From the NCBI RefSeq assembly GCF_024586455.1, contig NC_065921.1, forward strand, positions 81,094,163 through 81,158,162: 64,000 nucleotides of DNA, given 5' to 3'. Shown one piece after another: positions 11,723-22,769 of the stretch. This stretch comes from Bactrocera neohumeralis (Eukaryota > Arthropoda > Insecta > Diptera > Tephritidae). The position numbers were made by a program, and so were the translations under genes. Below the pieces are notes generated by a model. It did not search any database. It was not told where the DNA came from and was given only the letters and a program-made list of their open reading frames with translations. Position 1 is the stretch's first letter. Every line of letters starts with the position of its first letter.

Positions 11723-12300
11723 TATATTTTGAAAGAAACCCGAGTGTTTTTAGATCTTTATAGTCTCTATGACTTCTGAAATCTCTAGTAGATCCATCAA
11801 AAACTAGAACATTGAAAACATATTGAGATTTTAAAGGTTCTTCCACGCTCTGAGCCTTATTTTTGTATCGAATAGTGGGTGTTAGTTAGTCGTTTTAGGA
11901 TCTTCTAATCTAAAAGTCTGCTTCAATTAACTAAACTCTTTTATAGTTGAGATTTAACTGACATTTTAAGTGAATAATTATTGTTTTAATTACTTTGAGA
12001 TCAAAATCGTATAATTCTTAGATCCTTCATGTCGTCTGATTTCGGTTTAAACCTACGGAAACGATAGTTCTGGGTAAAGTACCAGAAGGTGGCCAATAGA
12101 GCAGAAAGTGTGCGTACTTTTACAGTTAAGATAATTTTCGGGTAAGGTACGTCTTGTCAGAAATAGTGCTATAATATTCAGCTTGCACTGATATTGTAGA
12201 CTTTGAATGAAATTCCTTCTAATTAAAAGACATTTGAAGTTCAAGCGACAAATGTCACAAGTCATTGAGTTTGATGGGTGTTCAACTGGTTGTAGCAAAA
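11723..12300. other. Intergenic DNA, no gene seen
   Basis: Unique-looking A+T-rich sequence. A short minus-strand open frame (12053-12307) has no recognisable motif. Nothing else is supported. Confidence 0.4.
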
Positions 12301-12305
12301 GCTCC

Positions 12306-12650
12306 AAGATCTGACCGGAGACTTAAATCTGGTACCCCGGAGAGCAGTTAGCCCTCGGAGTCTGCTCCAATCTCCTCATTGGGCTTGGGCTTTTGGTAAG
12401 ATTCGTGGTGGATGCCGTTAAACTCAAATGCAGGTAGAATTGAATTTTCAATTCAGTGAAGTCGCACTGAAAAGTCTGGCCGGAGACTTGAATCTGGTAC
12501 TACGCGGAGCAGTTAGCCCATAGAGTTCGCTCCAATCTCCTCATTTGGCTTGGCCCTTTGGGGAGACTCGTAGTGGCTGTGGTTTAAGCCTAAAGGCGGG
12601 TAGAATTGAAATTCCATTCAGTGGAGTTTCACTGCGGCGGGCGGTCGCAG
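12306..12650. repeat. Two-copy 165-bp tandem duplication
   Basis: Two direct copies start with CCGGAGACTTNAATCTGGTA at 12315 and 12480, 165 bp apart. Both continue through GAGCAGTTAGCCC, GCTCCAATCTCCTCATT and GGTAGAATTGAA. They differ at roughly one base in ten. The segment is more G+C-rich than its surroundings and looks like transposon-derived DNA I cannot name. Opposed open frames of 71-75 codons over 12541-12772 are probably accidental. Confidence 0.75.
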
Positions 12651-12774
12651 TGTCAGAGGTTATAACCCGATCCGTGGAAAAGTTGTCGTTTCCATCCGAC
12701 CAATTGCAACCAAATAATACTTGCAAAAAGCATGTATTGTTTGGGGCGCTGATCAACGCATTGTGCTTTTAGGT

Positions 12775-12935
12775 ACCGTGAGATTGGACCGTCAACGGCA
12801 GGTACTCACATAAAACACAACGTCTGTATAAACTGAACGATCAAAATCAAGTTCTTGTAAGAAACCTTTTGTATTTTTGAAGACTGTTCGCTTCGGTGCA
12901 ACCGAAGTTACATTTTTTCTCGTTTTTAGTGTGTG
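12775..12935 (-). mobile_element. Helitron-like element fragment, copy 2 (inverted)
   Basis: Reading the minus strand from 12935 down gives the head of the family (TTCGGTTGCACCGAAGC, garbled) followed by part of one core unit (CTTGATTTTGATCGTTCAG). The copy is short and reversed relative to copy 1. Confidence 0.55.
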
Positions 12936-13855
12936 ATATTTTTTTCAGTGTATGCCTATTCAGCGAGTGCCTATAGCAATTGAACTGTTTCGCTGATTAC
13001 ACATGAAATACAACGCGCGTATTCCACTTTTGGGGGAAAAACAAGTGGCTATTCATATGCACACATACATACATATGTATGTATGTACATGTACAGTTAG
13101 GTCATATGCGCTGCAGGTGCAACACAACAAAACAATTAGCGAATGTATGAGGGAATTTGCCATGTAATGCGAATTGAATCACATCAAAATGCATGGAAAA
13201 TTAAATGAAAAGTGGTTAAGGCCAGATTTTTCTTATTTAATTTTAAAAAGAATTGCGATTTTGTTGTTGCACAAGCATTTTTCTGCGCACAAGCGGGTAT
13301 TTGTTGTAGGCTTTCATTGAACGGGGGCGAATTTCAAGTTCAATGAGGGAAGCTAGCGAGGTTGGCTTGTCACACACACGCTCATATACTTGTATATATT
13401 ATGTGTGAGTATGTTTGCTTGCATTAAGAGTGTGCAGTTTAACGCCTCAACATGACAGCTCAGCTATTCTATTTGGGCTGGCAATAACCAAATCTACATA
13501 TGTATATGTAAATATGTTGGTGTGTGTAAGTGGATTGCCATCAATATGTCTACAGCTATTTTTTCAGTTTTTTCGATGCCATTGTTGTTGTTGCTGTAAG
13601 TGATAAATTGCAATCGATGTCAGTATAATTAATTTTAATGGTTTCGGACATGATTTCTTCATTTGCGCATTTCGCTGTGAGATCAGGAGTTCACACATAC
13701 CATACATACATACATAGTTACTCGTGTATATTACACTTTCGTGCCCCGTAAACCAATCCACGTACATATATATGTAGTATTTTAAAATATACCTACTTCC
13801 CCTGTAACTATAAAAAAAGCATTTCTGTTAGTCCCTCATTCGCTGTCGCAGATTG
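12936..13855. other. Intergenic DNA with simple repeats
   Basis: Contains ACATACATACATATGTATG runs near 13065-13090 and similar tracts near 13500 and 13700. No gene or transposon is recognised. Confidence 0.4.
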
Positions 13856-14215
13856 TAATTGCCACGTTTTGTTCAAACCAAATGTCATAATTTTTGAAGA
13901 AAACCGCAAACCACACCAAACCCTTATTTTTTCTGGATGAAATGGCAGCTTTTGAATCTCTTCAGGTCCAAATCAATTCAGGTCTATGGAGCCAGAAATG
14001 GACCTCATCGCTGAACAAAATTTCGCTCGAAAATGTCGGATCTTCTTGGAACTTTTCAAGAACCCACAAAGCGTAGCGATGTCGCTTGGGAAGGTCGAGC
14101 GGCTTCAGATATTGCACAAGCTGTATTTTGTACGCTTTCAATCTAAGATCACAGCGTTAAATGCTTCAAGTCGTTCCATACGTCAGTTCGAACTGCTATT
14201 GAGCACCTCTATTTG
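13856..14215 (-). pseudogene. Tc1/mariner-superfamily transposase fragment, copy A
   Basis: Minus-strand translation gives scattered pieces of a DD(E/D) transposase of the insect type whose N terminus is annotated DUF4817, in particular the region around the first catalytic aspartate. The same segment occurs at 23360-23600 (minus) and 41930-42110 (plus), for example the stretch reading TCGGATCTTCTTGGAACTTT on the plus strand. Frame is lost several times, so this is a dead fragment. The plus-strand open frame 13986-14477 overlapping it is accidental. Confidence 0.65.
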
Positions 14216-14489
14216 GATCACTTGTTATATTCGTGAACTACCTTCAAAAAGCTTATATAAATATCTACATATATCATGCGCTCCAACCACTAATATTTGG
14301 TCGATTTGTTGCTTCCTCATCAGTTTCTACAAGAACCTTGTTAGGCTGTGCGGTTTACTGTCAAGTTTATGCTTAAAGAAAATAGGCTCGTTTTCTTGTC
14401 ATTGCCTTCCGAGGAGACAAACGTCAAACCATTATTGTTGCGCTAATATATCGCAGAAACATTTCAGTCTAACTTAATCTCACATATTT

Positions 14490-14850
14490 TTGAACCTTAT
14501 AAGACATCAAAGCTGCTTTTGACAGCTCGAAAAGGAGCTGCCTTTATGCCGCTTTGTCTGAATTTGATATTCCAAAACTAATACGGCTGTGTAAAATGAC
14601 TTTGAGCAATACTAAAAGATCCAGGATCGGAAAAGACCTCCCCAGTCGTTCGATACCAAACGAGGTTTCAGATAAGGCGACTGCCTATCATGCTACTTCT
14701 TCAATCTACTGCTGGAGAAAATTAGTCGAGCTGCAGATCTGAATAGAGAAGGGGCAATCTTCTACAAGAGTATGCAACTGCTGGCGTTCGCCGATGACAG
14801 CGTTCAACGGCCGACGACCAGCACATATACGACTGCAGTATCCTCTTTGT
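14490..14850 (+). mobile_element. LINE reverse-transcriptase fragment (RTE-like), copy 1
   Basis: Plus-strand pieces of the RT palm: a KAAFDSSKRSCLYAAL-like start at about 14508 (DIKAAFDS contains the first catalytic Asp), SEFGIPKLIRLCKMTL, and PNEVSDKATAYHATSS, which corresponds to the RGFRQGD..FN block. A LLAFADDS segment near 14780 represents the YADD active-site box. Stops and small indels break the frame. The same family occurs at 17380-18420 and 26210-27110. Confidence 0.8.
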
Positions 14851-14879
14851 CTAGAGTAGAATACAGAAGATCTACTGAA

Positions 14880-15250
14880 CTACTTGCTCTTAGCATATAA
14901 CAGTTCATCTTGCCGCTTAGGGGTTCTTAGAACACTGTCCAAAAAGAATTCGTGCGGTAAGACTAATATATTGTCGGTCACTAGTTGGCAGAGTTGTATG
15001 GAAGAGGGTGCGATAGAAACATGTGGACACTTTCTCCTCCATTTTCCAGGGTTCCAGACTGCGATTGAAACATCTCGGCAGTATTACTTTGGGTGAACTA
15101 GGAGACATTGTAACTGATATTAGCCGGCTCAACAAATTTGTGAAAGGCTCAAAGCGCTTTGTCGATTTGTAAGGCGTACTGGCGTTCTAAGCTGTCCAAA
15201 TATGATCCCGAACCGAAGATCGAACTCTTAACCTAACTTAAGCTAATCTA
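14880..15250 (+). mobile_element. 3' tail of RNase H-type LINE joined to the RT fragment
   Basis: The C-terminal block of the RNase H-type LINE (TSWQSCMEEGAIETCGHFLLHF at about 14980-15050, then a decayed GELGDIVTDISRLNKFV) ends in a degenerate CTTAACCTAACTTAAGCTAA at about 15230. It follows directly after a fragment of a different LINE, so this stretch is a composite of two elements. Confidence 0.75.
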
Positions 15251-15437
15251 ACGATCCTTAAAAAAAGTATTTTAGAAACCAAAAACGACATATGAAAAAT
15301 CGAATGTATAAATAGGTAAGCAAATGAACACGACAGTTACTACTCACTTTGCAATCTCAATTCATTAAGATTATAGCTAATATTGGGTTGTAAACTAGAA
15401 AATGATTAGTCAGTCATTATAAATAAACATTTGAAAT

Positions 15438-15540
15438 GCCGGTATAGTGCGCTGAGCACAGTACCGAGTGTATTGACTGTCATGTGTTGAGACGTGGGTT
15501 CGAATGCCAAGCGAACTTGAAATTGAAAAAATATAGGACG
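15438..15540 (+). repeat. Possible tRNA-related SINE head
   Basis: A stretch starting GCCGGTATAGTGCGCTGAGC and containing GGGTTCGAATGCC (15495-15507) resembles the A-box and B-box spacing of a tRNA-derived RNA polymerase III promoter. It does not fold into a convincing cloverleaf by eye, so I do not call a tRNA gene. It could be a SINE remnant or chance. Confidence 0.25.
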
Positions 15541-15589
15541 AGCTAATTGCTGATCCAAAAAGTTGCTCATCAGCTGTTCTGAGAGAATT

Positions 15590-16410
15590 TAGTACTGCTA
15601 TGTCCCAACAATAGCACTCAATAACATTCTACACGTCGCATCTGTAGACATAGCTGGTAGACGCTTGGCGGCAAAAGCTGCTATTTGAGTTTTCTGGCGC
15701 GAGCTCTTCATCAACATTAGTTTAAGTCTACTAAATTACTGTACTGTCCTTCAAGCTGAGGTGACTGTCATCAAGATAACAGTAGCAGTACTGATCCGAA
15801 GTGCAGCTTCCTTTGGAGAAGTGTGCATTCACTTCAATAGCCGAGCGGCTGTATTGGCTTTGAGGTCGCTCACTTTACGCTCAAAAGTAGTGAAGGAGTG
15901 CAGGGCCTCATTATCATCATCAGCAATAGATTCAAACTTCTTTCATAATAGATTTGTAAGGTTGCCCGGTCACAGCGGCATTGTCGGAAATTGCTAAGTT
16001 GATGCGCTTGCTGGAGAGGGCACTCTTTCCCCAATTGCAGCCGACTGGAAGCGAGTAGGCTTTCCGATGTCTTCTTGCGTGCTGGCGTTGGATCTGCGGT
16101 CCTCCAGTGAGCTCAGAAAGCGCCGATGAACAATAAGAACTTGTGGGAACTGTAAGAGGTTCTCTGAACTATTGGCTCTTCGCGAAGCCTGAGCAATTTC
16201 TCCTCTATTGCCTAGCTTTTGCCAGACTGAGTTTAAAATACCTCTGTAGACCGAACTTTTGCGAAACTAGCGAAATGGCTGCGATTGATATTAAACGCCT
16301 TAATAAATTTTTGGCAAGCTCAAAACGGTTCGTCGACCTACATATGAGAATCTAATGATCCACTTTTAGGAGTTTATGGGTAAGACAAAAGATGAACCTA
16401 AGTCCCTCTT
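15590..16410 (+). mobile_element. LINE RNase H and C-terminal fragment
   Basis: The open frame 15761-15997 is a recognisable retrotransposon RNase H piece: SLTLRSKVVKECRASL, then RLPGHSGIVGNC with the conserved PGHSG box. Further pieces (GTLSPIAADWKRVGFPMSS) and the C-terminal LPSFCQTEFKIPL block follow to about 16360. Stops interrupt it. Same family as 8285, 10736 and 32030. Confidence 0.8.
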
Positions 16411-17375
16411 GTTGCGGAACAACTTCATGGCAGACCAAATACGATAAGTAATGGTCAGTATTGAGCAGACAGTTGAAATGATTCAAATGTAAATAAATAC
16501 GAGTAGTAATGTCGAGCATTGCTAATGATATCGTGTACGCCTAGGCAATCATCCATAAGCCAAAAACAGAAAACAATACAAATTACAACAAATACCTTTT
16601 AGTGCAAATAAAGCAATTAATTCACGGTTATCAAATATGATTTATGAACATATGTATGTGTGTATGTGTACTGCTGTTAAAAATATTAAAAATAACTGTA
16701 GATTGCACCCTCAAAACTTTGTTCCATACCAATCAACCAGCCATATCTCTGTCTGCTCACGTTCTTCACGCTCGTACAGGTGTGTATGCCGCAATTTATT
16801 TGCACAAAAGCGGAAATTGTGGGTAGTTTTGGAAAAATCAGTGAGCACAACTACTTGTTGCTAAATGCCAAAATCAGCCACAACCACGTATCCCTACTCG
16901 TAAGCCTCTATAAACACGAGCTATGTATCAGTCGTTCAACACGAGCAGCGTTTGGAAACGTGCAAAGAATGCTGACTCGCCAGCAGCGTTATCGCTTCGT
17001 TGTTGTACAAGAACACACGTGATCATCATAATTGCCACACATAATTGAATGATTATTTGAATTATTTCGTTGGATAGCTGCTCGCTGTTTATTGGGGTTT
17101 ATGAACTCATAAATCTCTAATTAGGTGGTGCGCGCGGTAGCGTGGTGGGGAGTGATTGCCGAGGGCTTGTTGTTGTGCATAATAGTTTCGTGTAATCAGA
17201 GATAGCGTAATTTGCTGTATTTCATAATTAATTTGCATAAAATGCCTCAAGTGTATCTAATGTGTGTAGTTGAAGCTTACAACTACTTCGTTATGAGTTT
17301 ACGGTACACCGATTTGTATAGAAATTATATCACTAATTCCAAAAATTACAGTAATCTAAGGGTAAGCAACTCGAT
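16411..17375. other. Intergenic DNA, no gene seen
   Basis: Contains overlapping short frames around 16637-17022 with no domain. A more even base composition near 16740-17000 could mark unrecognised exonic or regulatory DNA, but I cannot support a gene. Confidence 0.35.
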
Positions 17376-18425
17376 CTAACGTTTCGTTATGGTATGCGCT
17401 CCGTCAGCTGGAAAAATTGTCAACGCAGGGTTGCATTGCAAAAGGCTCGACACACACCACCTCTTCGGCGATTTCAAAGCTGCTTTTGAAAGCACGAAAA
17501 GGAGCTGCCTTTATGTCTGAATTTGGAATCCCCGCAAAACTAGTAGGTCTCTCAGGATCGGGAAAGACCTCTGTGAGCCATTCGATACCAAACAAGGTTT
17601 CAGACAAGGCGACTACCTATCGTGCGATTTCTTCAATCTACTGCTGGAGAAAGTCGAAAAAGCTGCAGAGCTGAATAGAGAAGGTACAATCTTCTGTAAG
17701 ATTTCAGTGATTTCATTGGCCTCAACAAGCGTGCTATACCGTACTGAATAAGGAAGCTAAGCAAATGGGTCTGGTAGTGAACGAGGACGAGATGAAATAT
17801 CTGTTATAAAACAAGCAGTCGTCGCACTCGCGACTTGGCTCACACGTAACTGTTGACAGTCACAACTTCGAAGTAGTAGATATAATAATTGCGTCTATTT
17901 TGGAATTAACAACACCGTCAGCAGCGAAATCCAACACAGAATAACTCTTGCAAACAGGTACTATTTCGGACTGAGTAGACAATTGATGAGTAAAGTCCTC
18001 TCTCGACGAACAAAAACCAAACTCTATAAGTCAGTCATCATCCCCGTCCTGCTTTATGGTGCAGAGGCATGGACGTGAACATTAGATGAGTCGACGTAAG
18101 GAGTTTTTATGAGAAAGGTTCTGCGGAAGATTTATGGTCCTTTGCACATTTTCAATAACGAATACCGTAGTCGATGGAACGATGAGCTGTACGGGATATA
18201 TGACGACATTGACATAGTTCAGCGAATTAAGAGATAGCGTCTGTGCTGGCTGGGTCATGTCGTCCGAATGGACGAAAACACTCTAGGTCTGCAAGTATTC
18301 GATGCAGTACCCGCCGGGGGAAGCAGAGGAGGTGAAAGACCTCCACTCTGTTGGAAAGAACAGGTGGACAGGCTACACTTGAAATCTACAATTGTAAACT
18401 CGACTATAACCGCGTAAGCGGTGTC
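17376..18425 (+). mobile_element. LINE reverse-transcriptase fragment (RTE-like), copy 2
   Basis: This is the longest copy of this LINE in the window. In order on the plus strand: RT palm (SEFGIPAKLVGLSGSGKTSV at 17514, then PNKVSDKATTYRAISS); the downstream region HRITLANRYYFGLSRQLMSK at about 17935; SRRTKTKLYKSVIIPVLLYG at about 18004; VLRKIYGPLHIFNN at about 18118; and RLCWLGHVVRMDENT at about 18238. The GAEAWT box follows LLYG. Several frameshifts and stops make it a dead 5'-truncated insertion. Confidence 0.85.
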
Positions 18426-19978
18426 TATGCCAATAAAGAAATTCGATTACCCAACAAGTTGGTGCAAAGTTGTCGATTAAAAAGTGCAATCGGCAGTTAG
18501 AAATTTTCAGAATGATATGGGTCACTTCTATAAAAGGTTAGATGAAATGTGGAGCTGCGAATTTGATATCGTATTCAGTGATAGCCTTTTGGTTATGAAA
18601 TTCTCCACACAACGGAGAAAATTAGACAAGCAACTTGAATTTAAAGTTAAAGCTTTTGGTTGAGAGCGCTGTTGAAATTGGATTATTCGACAAGTTGCTA
18701 CAAAGTTTTCGACAGAAAAGTAGGATAAGAAGCTGGTGAGCTATGAGTGACTTTTATAAAAGCAAGAGGAATAATAGTTCGATATTTTGGACAAAATTTC
18801 TACAGTGAAAGTTGTGCTTTTCGTATACTCCTTAACTTGCTGCGAAAAATAGTAACCAGTCTAAGAGTTAGATGAAATGCTGAGCTGGGAATTTGAACGT
18901 CCAATGAAAGCCTCTTAGTCGTAGCATTCTACACAAACAAGCAACGATAAACGGCCATACAACTTGAAATTAAGGACTCGGAACTAAAGTTTTTGGTCGC
19001 ACCTGCCCTACTGTACAAAAGTCATATCAGAATTTGGGGTTAGCAGGTTAATGCACACGCTTCCGCCCCCAGTATGTTGTACAATTGACATTGAATTTTG
19101 AATTTTAGCATTGCCGCTAAGCGCAACAAAGGTCATTAAGTCCGGAGTGGGGCGCGCGGGTACAGTGCGCATGCTCATTGCTACTAATTCATTTGGAAAT
19201 GTGTGGTCTTGGTGGTCGAACCTTCGACGGTTGTTGGCGCAGTACAGCGCTCACCGAAATTATTCACTTGTTTCATTTACAAGCGCTTTAGTTTTAGTAA
19301 ATGCAGCGCTGATAAGCGCGGTTCAATTTGTGTGTCGATTGTTGCTTTTGTTGTTATTACTAGGTGACAACATAGTTTGTGGGAAACTTTATAGCGATCA
19401 GTGCATTTTTCGACGCCAAACGAGCACAACGAATAAGTCGCGAAACCGCAGCGAGTGAGAATAATAAAAATATTGCAAGAAATATTTAAAATAATAAAAA
19501 CAAAAATATAAAAAATTAAAAAAAAATAATAATAAAAATTAAAAAAGTAATAGTGAAGTAAACAACAAGAGTTGTCATAAACTTTTATTAACAATTTTAT
19601 AAAAATACCGTTTGTTAGTAGCAAAGCAAAATAGCCCATAAATCTTAAACGATAGCAGTATTGAGCGCTCATATACTTTTCGCAAAGTCCAGCGTAGTTG
19701 ATAACACAACCTACAGCTAATCTGCGGCTAAGATAAGCATAAGCGCTGAGGTGAAAACTTGAAAATTCAAAACTCAAAGAAATGAATAAATTAGCGGTGA
19801 ACGCGCCGACAGTGCGCGATTAAGTGGACAGCAGGCATAGTGTGCGCGCGACACCTACCGCTAGTGAAAAACGCCGCGTCAAGGATAACGCCTAAGCGCC
19901 GCGCTTACAGTTTTTGAAACTTTCTTTGAAAATTATAGACGCTTAAATTAAAGTGAACAGTTTTTGTAGCGCGCTACT
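18426..19978. other. Upstream region of the first GPCPD1-like gene
   Basis: The first half carries a degenerate internal duplication: an AGATGAAATGNNGAGCTG phrase occurs near 18540 and near 18870, each preceded by GACAAGTTG/AAGTTGGT-like and GTTTTCGA/TTGTCGA words. The second half (about 19100-19978) should contain the promoter and 5' untranslated region of the downstream gene. It has a G+C-richer patch at 19780-19920, but I see no clear TATA box or initiator. Open frames here (19111-19458 plus, 19277-19777 minus) show no domain. Confidence 0.4.
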
Positions 19979-22003
19979 ATGTTTTCGCTCGCCAAACTTT
20001 GCGCGCTCTGCGCAGTGTTAAGCATTTTCGCTGGGCTACCGCGCGCCGCGCAGTGCGATTCCTCGTACTACGAAAAGTATTACACAGCGCGCCGCTTTAT
20101 ACCGCTCAAGCGCAACTCGCTGATACCGTATAACTTCAGCGTTTCGCTTAACGAACAACCGCTGGCCAGCTATGAGCTCGTCGCTATGGTCGGCGATGTC
20201 AAACAATTGGGCGCTTGGCGCGCCGACAAGGCGATCCTATTGAATCGCACGCAGGATCATCGCGTGTGGACGGCCAGCGTAGCGCTGCCGGTGAACACCA
20301 CCATCAATTATCGCTACTTCATTGCGGCCATAGACAATGCAACTGGTGTGGTGCAGGTGCGCCGCTGGGAATCACATATCAATGCGCGCAGCTTTCAAGT
20401 GGGCACTGTTGCGGGCAATCGCAGCGATGCTTGCGGTTGGATCGATCCGCAGCGGCGTGAGCTGCAACGCGGTTGGCTGAATGCGGGCAATATTGTACAA
20501 TTCAAGCTATTTCGCAATCCCTTGCATGTGAATGAAACGAGTGCGGGTAATGAGGAGTTGCGTTTCAAGTTGCAGCCGGTCGAGCCGTGTCGCTTGTCCG
20601 CTATATTGCCCTCGGCGAAGGCGCACACAGAGTATGTGCGTATGGTGTACGGTGACAGTTACTTGCGTACGCAACCGGAATTTGGTGTGCCCTACAAGCC
20701 CAACGATATATTGATATTTCAGACGACAGTGTCGCAGCTGGATAATGTCGCCTACCTGTTGAAGCTGTATACGACACAGAATGATAATGAGCTTGTGCGT
20801 TTGATAGGCTATCAGTATATATATCCGGAGTTTTTGAAAGGCACCGAAGGCCGTTTCACCATCAATCTCTTATCGCCCGTGTGGCTGAATGCTATCGGCA
20901 GTTTGGATATACAGTATTTGGTAATTAAACCCTTGCCGAACTCGACTGTCGATTTTCACACTTCTTTTGTGGAGTACTGGCGCAGCAATTGGACGGCATT
21001 GGATGTGGGACATCGTGGTTTGGGTAAGAGTTTGAAGCAGGCAACTAATGCGCCAGCAATAATTGAGAATACGGTGGCGTCTATGAAGGCCTCCACGGAG
21101 CTGGGCGCTGACTTGGTCGAATTCGATGTGATGTTAACTAGCGATTTGGTGCCAGTGATTTACCACGACTACTACATCTATGTCTGTATGGATCCCAAGA
21201 CGCCCACCAGCAAAGCTGATCTCACCGAAGTACTAATCAAGGATATCACCTATGAGCAGTTAAAGAATTTGAAAACCTATCAGGTAGTGGGCAATAAAAT
21301 CATCGAATATCCGGCGCACAATAATGTAGAGCAAGAGGATCAACGACTCTTCCCACTGTTCGAAGATTTCCTCACCAAAGTGAATAAGTCGGTGGGTTTC
21401 AACATTGAAATTAAATGGCCGCAGCTGATATTGAATGGTGAGCTCGAGAGCGTACAAACTATCGATAAGAATACCTATGTGGACCGCATATTGGATGTGA
21501 TGTTGCGTCACGGTTGTGGTCGTCTGAGCTTCTTCTCCAGTTTCGATGCCGACATTTGCACGTTGTTGCGTTACAAACAGAATATATATCCGATCATGTT
21601 TCTCTCATCCACCATACTCGGCGTTTATGCAGATCCACGCGCGGACACGTTGTACGACACCATTAATAATGCGCAAGCTTTCGACTTGGCCGGCATTGTG
21701 CCGAATGCTGTACACATAAAGAACGATCCAAAATGGATTGAAATAGCGGCAAAGCAGGGTAAAAAGGTCTTCCTTTGGGGTGATGAGCTCAAGAATACCG
21801 AAACGATTGAATGGTTTAAGGCGCAAGCTCCAACTGGTGTGATTTATGATCGTGTGGACTTATGGTTGCCAGCGAATAAGCGTAGCGCTTTCGAGCTCGA
21901 AGCTGATTTGCCCGATTTCTTCAGATTGCAATGTTCGCCGAATCAGCAGAAACCTGTGAACTCAACTATCGAGAGTATACTTAGTAATGTGAATTTGTTG
22001 TAG
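19979..22003 (+). CDS. GPCPD1-like glycerophosphodiester phosphodiesterase with signal peptide
   Basis: A 674-residue, intronless enzyme of the GPCPD1 family, expected to split glycerophosphocholine into glycerol-3-phosphate and choline. Order: signal peptide at residues 1 to about 26 (hydrophobic core LCALCAVLSIFAGL, likely cut after AAQC); CBM20 domain at about 51-140 (VGDVKQLGAW, VWTASVALP, YRYFIA); GDPD domain at about 340-640. The catalytic set is intact: H345 (GHRG), E381 and D383 (VEFDV), H396 (YHD), E477 and K479 (NIEIKWP). About ten N-glycosylation sequons (for example NFS, NRT, NTT, NAT, NRS, NET, NWT, NKS) agree with passage through the ER, unlike its paralogs. An in-frame TAG at 19967 fixes the start. 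The C terminus lacks the SCGCR ending of the other two copies and is extended. The family is certain; export is inferred. Confidence 0.93.
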   Translation: MFSLAKLCALCAVLSIFAGLPRAAQCDSSYYEKYYTARRFIPLKRNSLIPYNFSVSLNEQPLASYELVAMVGDVKQLGAWRADKAILLNRTQDHRVWTASVALPVNTTINYRYFIAAIDNATGVVQVRRWESHINARSFQVGTVAGNRSDACGWIDPQRRELQRGWLNAGNIVQFKLFRNPLHVNETSAGNEELRFKLQPVEPCRLSAILPSAKAHTEYVRMVYGDSYLRTQPEFGVPYKPNDILIFQTTVSQLDNVAYLLKLYTTQNDNELVRLIGYQYIYPEFLKGTEGRFTINLLSPVWLNAIGSLDIQYLVIKPLPNSTVDFHTSFVEYWRSNWTALDVGHRGLGKSLKQATNAPAIIENTVASMKASTELGADLVEFDVMLTSDLVPVIYHDYYIYVCMDPKTPTSKADLTEVLIKDITYEQLKNLKTYQVVGNKIIEYPAHNNVEQEDQRLFPLFEDFLTKVNKSVGFNIEIKWPQLILNGELESVQTIDKNTYVDRILDVMLRHGCGRLSFFSSFDADICTLLRYKQNIYPIMFLSSTILGVYADPRADTLYDTINNAQAFDLAGIVPNAVHIKNDPKWIEIAAKQGKKVFLWGDELKNTETIEWFKAQAPTGVIYDRVDLWLPANKRSAFELEADLPDFFRLQCSPNQQKPVNSTIESILSNVNLL

Positions 22004-22285
22004 TTCTTTTGTCTAGTGTTAATTTGTTTGTAGGTCTATTGTTGTACAACAAGTAAAACTTGGTTTGAATGTTCCTTATTTTCTGGTGTGAAAATCTTTT
22101 GTGTTTTATTTTGCGCTTTTGGGGAAAATTATAACAAATTTAGATGCTTCGTTGCAACTTTCTGGTACAACTTTCTGGCGAAAAGGATAAGTTGTGGTGG
22201 TAAACTTTGGTAAACTAACAGTGAGTTATAACGGCTGCAAAAATTATGTAACCTCTAAAGAGAATTCTTAGTTTATAAAGCTTTC

Positions 22286-22291
22286 AATAAA
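22286..22291 (+). terminator. Likely poly(A) signal
   Basis: AATAAA lies about 283 bp after the stop of the first phosphodiesterase gene, in an A+T-rich stretch. It is the first canonical hexamer that I see downstream. Confidence 0.5.
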
Positions 22292-22769
22292 TAGTTTCAC
22301 TATAAAAAGTTTAACAAAAAAGCTTATCAAAAAGCTTTGGAAAAGCTTAACCTAAACCTAATTCTGCGTCTTTACCCCATGAACATCCTACAAAGTATTC
22401 TAAAGTATCGTTAAGGAGGTTTCAATACTTTTCGCTGTCAGCAGCTTGAAGCGCGGACGTGAATTCAAAGAATTGCATGGCAATCCTTGAAATTTATTTC
22501 CGGAGAACTTCAAGATTACCTACGACATACGATGCAGCCTTCATTGATTTTGTTTTTATATCTGGGTGCTTCGATGTCTTAACCAACTAGTCACAGGTTC
22601 TCTCATGCATACTTTTTCATTCATTTATTCCGTTAAAAACAGTGTAAGGTGGAAATGTGCTCAGCCAAATATTTTCAAGGGAGCTGAAATCTAGTCAAAT
22701 GGTATGAAAATATTCTAGACCGATTTAAGTTTGGTGGCTGAGGTCGTCCAAAGACACCTTAAGGCTTAA

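Noticed and set aside
11695..11725. CCTAA repeats as a telomere or interstitial telomere site
   Set aside because: Only a few units, directly attached to the 3' end of a LINE in more than one place, so they are the element's tail.
13986..14477. 163-codon plus-strand frame
   Set aside because: Its first part is the wrong strand of a transposase fragment and the remainder has no recognisable domain.
15438..15540. tRNA gene
   Set aside because: B-box-like GGTTCGAATGCC is present but the acceptor, D and anticodon stems do not pair convincingly; kept only as a weak SINE-like call.
16637..17022. Overlapping plus-strand frames of 60-80 codons
   Set aside because: Three overlapping frames in the same interval without motifs; a ktub 5' exon was considered here but it would be on the minus strand and no matching donor was found.
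19111..19777. Opposed frames (115 codons plus, 166 codons minus) upstream of the first phosphodiesterase
   Set aside because: They overlap each other, show no domain and fall in the likely promoter and 5' UTR.
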